A DNA stretch of 64,000 bases from Aeromicrobium sp. Root472D3 (GTDB lineage Bacteria; Actinomycetota; Actinomycetes; Propionibacteriales; Nocardioidaceae). A program made the translations under genes and the position numbers. Shown one piece after another: positions 61,784 through 64,000 of this stretch; position 1 is the first letter of the stretch, and every line of letters starts with the position of its first letter. The DNA is taken from NCBI RefSeq assembly GCF_001426485.1, contig NZ_LMET01000001.1:1974505-2038504 (forward strand), written 5' to 3'. The notes under the pieces are model-generated. The model had not been told where the DNA came from. It worked only from the letters and a program-made list of their open reading frames with translations, and did no database searches.

Positions 61784-64000
61784 ATGGCGACCCGAACGAC
61801 TTCCCCGCCGCGCAAGCGGCCGTCCGGCAGCCAGGCCCGCAAGAAGCCGACCACGAGCAAGCGCAAGCCGCAGGCCCGCAAGCCTGCCGCCCGCAAGCCC
61901 GCGGCCAAGACCGGGCCTGGTCCCTTTGCCGTTGTCCTCACCGCGCTCCTGCGCGCCTCGACCGCCCTGTGGCTCGGCCTGGCCGGCATGGTCGGTGCCG
62001 TCGCGCGCAGCATCGGGCACGGCGCGCGCGACCTCGATCCCGAGCAGCGGCGTGACGGCATCGGCTTCGCCCTGCTCGCCCTCGGCATCGTCGCGGCGGG
62101 CTCGGTGTGGTCCGACATGCCCGGCGCGATCGGCAACGTCGTGCGCGACGTCACCGGCAGCGCCGTCGGCCTGCTGGCCTGGGCCGTCCCGATCCTGCTG
62201 ATCGTCGTCGCGTGGCGCACCCTGCGCCACCCCGACCGCAACGGCCCCGTCGGCCGTCAGGTCATCGGGTGGGGCGCCATGAGCGGAGGCATCCTCGGGC
62301 TCGTCCACATCGCCCACGGCGTGCCGCGTCCCAGCGACCCCGACCCCGACGCGATGCGCGAGGCCGGTGGAGCCATCGGCTTCCTGTTCTCCGCGATCCC
62401 CATGGACCTGCTCAAGAGCGGCTACGTCGTGTCGCCGATCCTCGTGCTGGTCGTGGCCTTCGGCGTGCTGGTGGTCACCAACACCCCCGTCTACGCCGTG
62501 CCCGACCGCCTGCGCGAGCTGCGCGACCTCGCCGTGGGGCGCAGGGCCGACGCGGAGGAGTCCGAGCCGGCCGTCGAGCCCGCCAAGCGTCGTCACCCGC
62601 GCACGACCCCCGACGAGCCCTACGACAACCCGCTGGTCGACGGCCCCGACGACGTGCGGACCGAGCCCGCGCCCGCCCGCGTCTTCGAGCCCGAGCCCGT
62701 CGCGCCGTTCGTGCCCGACCTCGACGCCTACGACGACGAGCCGGAGCCCGAGGCCGAGGTCGAGCTGCCGCCCATGGAGCCGATCCCGGCGCGCGCCGAG
62801 CAGCTGGCCCTGTCGGGCGACGTCGTCTACTCCCTGCCCGACAGCACGATGCTGCGCGAGGGCTCGCCGCACAAGGCGCGCTCCAAGGCGTCCGACGACG
62901 TCGTCGCGCGCCTCACCGAGGTGCTCGAGCAGTTCCAGATCGACGCCGCCGTGACGGGCTACACGCGCGGCCCGACCGTCACCCGCTACGAGGTCGAGCT
63001 CGGCCCCGCGGTCAAGGTCGAGAAGGTCACGGCGCTGAGCAAGAACATCGCGTACGCCGTGGCGTCCAACGAGGTGCGGATCCTCAGCCCGATCCCCGGC
63101 AAGTCGGCGATCGGCGTCGAGATCCCCAACGTCGACAAGGAGATGGTCTCGCTCGGCGACGTCCTGCGCTCCGCCAAGGCGCGCAGCGACCACCACCCCA
63201 TGGTCATCGGCCTCGGCAAGGACGTCGAGGGCGGCTACGTCGTGGCCAACCTCGCCAAGATGCCCCACCTGCTGGTCGCCGGCGCGACGGGCTCGGGCAA
63301 GTCGAGCTTCGTCAACTCGATGATCTCGTCGATCCTGATGCGCTCGACCCCCGAGGAGGTGCGCATGATCATGGTCGACCCCAAGCGGGTCGAGCTGACG
63401 GCGTACGAGGGCGTCCCGCACCTGATCACGCCGATCATCACCAACCCCAAGAAGGCTGCCGAGGCGCTGCAGTGGGTCGTGCGCGAGATGGACATGCGCT
63501 ACGACGACCTCGCGAACTTCGGCTACCGGCACATCGACGACTTCAACAAGGCCGTGCGCGCCGGCAAGGTGCAGCTGCCGCCGATGAGCGAGCGCGTGCT
63601 GGCGCCCTACCCGTACCTGTTGGTGGTGGTCGACGAGCTCGCCGACCTCATGATGGTCGCCCCCCGCGACGTCGAGGACTCGATCGTCCGCATCACGCAG
63701 CTCGCGCGAGCCGCCGGCATCCACCTGATCCTCGCGACGCAGCGGCCGTCCGTCGACGTCGTGACGGGCCTGATCAAGGCCAACGTCCCGAGCCGTCTGG
63801 CGTTCGCGACGTCGTCGCTGGCCGACAGCCGGGTCATCCTCGACCAGCCCGGCGCCGAGAAGCTCGTCGGGCAGGGCGACGGACTGTTCCTGCCGATGGG
63901 CCAGAACAAGGCGATGCGCATGCAGGGCGCGTGGGTCACCGAGGCCGAGATCCAGACGATCGTCGAGCACTGCAAGACGCAGCTGCAGCCGACGTACCGC
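61784..64000 (+). CDS. ftsK: DNA translocase FtsK (3' end outside window)
   Basis: The first 739 residues of a DNA pump that moves chromosome ends through the division septum. A Lys/Arg/Pro-rich cytoplasmic start (1-45) precedes about four membrane helices (48-240), then an acidic, Pro/Glu-rich linker (250-350). The motor domain shows Walker A VAGATGSGKSSF near 503, Walker B LLVVVDELADLMM near 613, and ATQRPSVDVVTG. The C-terminal DNA-orienting gamma domain is beyond the window. In many actinobacteria ftsK follows rnj closely; here 12 kb of nitrate genes separate them. Confidence 0.95.
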   Translation, partial: MATRTTSPPRKRPSGSQARKKPTTSKRKPQARKPAARKPAAKTGPGPFAVVLTALLRASTALWLGLAGMVGAVARSIGHGARDLDPEQRRDGIGFALLALGIVAAGSVWSDMPGAIGNVVRDVTGSAVGLLAWAVPILLIVVAWRTLRHPDRNGPVGRQVIGWGAMSGGILGLVHIAHGVPRPSDPDPDAMREAGGAIGFLFSAIPMDLLKSGYVVSPILVLVVAFGVLVVTNTPVYAVPDRLRELRDLAVGRRADAEESEPAVEPAKRRHPRTTPDEPYDNPLVDGPDDVRTEPAPARVFEPEPVAPFVPDLDAYDDEPEPEAEVELPPMEPIPARAEQLALSGDVVYSLPDSTMLREGSPHKARSKASDDVVARLTEVLEQFQIDAAVTGYTRGPTVTRYEVELGPAVKVEKVTALSKNIAYAVASNEVRILSPIPGKSAIGVEIPNVDKEMVSLGDVLRSAKARSDHHPMVIGLGKDVEGGYVVANLAKMPHLLVAGATGSGKSSFVNSMISSILMRSTPEEVRMIMVDPKRVELTAYEGVPHLITPIITNPKKAAEALQWVVREMDMRYDDLANFGYRHIDDFNKAVRAGKVQLPPMSERVLAPYPYLLVVVDELADLMMVAPRDVEDSIVRITQLARAAGIHLILATQRPSVDVVTGLIKANVPSRLAFATSSLADSRVILDQPGAEKLVGQGDGLFLPMGQNKAMRMQGAWVTEAEIQTIVEHCKTQLQPTYR

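Overview
The window is 64 kb of very GC-rich, tightly packed chromosomal DNA from an actinobacterium. Codon third positions are nearly all G or C, and the gene order matches a conserved actinobacterial backbone: dxr, rseP, ispG, a GNAT gene, proS, rimP, nusA, ylxR, infB, rbfA, truB, ribF, rpsO, pnp, dapB, thyA, dfrA, dapA, rnj, ftsK. The overall flavour suggests Propionibacteriales or Nocardioidaceae (Aeromicrobium- or Nocardioides-like). That placement is inference; no rRNA or tRNA gene is present to test it. I see no phage, IS element, CRISPR array or tRNA.

Left end (1-14.3 kb), catabolic and accessory. It holds the tail of an enoyl-CoA hydratase and a coupled AMP-binding-like fragment. Next is an Lrp/AsnC regulator divergent from a potDABC-type polyamine ABC transporter operon, then a class III aminotransferase divergent from a flavin amine oxidase, and an SDR. 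The two divergent intergenic regions carry the same spaced inverted repeat, which ties transporter, aminotransferase and oxidase into one putative polyamine or amine regulon. Then come a DUF559-like gene with a palindromic repeat on each side, and a DesK/NarL-type two-component system divergent from a two-gene ABC exporter.

Middle (14.4-40.6 kb), housekeeping. MEP isoprenoid genes (dxr, ispG) flank an S2P protease. ProS and the rimP-nusA-ylxR-infB-rbfA-truB translation block follow, then ribF, rpsO and pnp. Between these lie a cardiolipin-synthase-like PLD gene, a small exported protein overlapping a Ser/Thr kinase, an OmpR-type two-component system, and a GDSL lipoprotein. Kynureninase and dapB close the block. 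The infB leader contains two competing hairpins, one of which pairs with the ribosome binding site.

Right part (40.6-64 kb). An azlDC/GNAT/slipin operon, thyA-dfrA, an MscS channel, a thioesterase, dapA and rnj are followed by a molybdenum-cofactor gene (mobA) and a complete assimilatory nitrate locus: narK, nitrate reductase, its flavoprotein partner, nirB, nirD, a HemD-winged-helix fusion and two CbiX/SirB-type chelatases. GlnR-like boxes lie upstream of nirB and downstream of the first chelatase. The locus sits between rnj and ftsK, which is cut by the window end.

Across the window 21 genes have a NANNNT hexamer (mostly TAGNNT or CANNNT) exactly 6-7 bases before the start codon and usually no Shine-Dalgarno sequence. 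This is the signature of leaderless transcription and was used to choose several starts.
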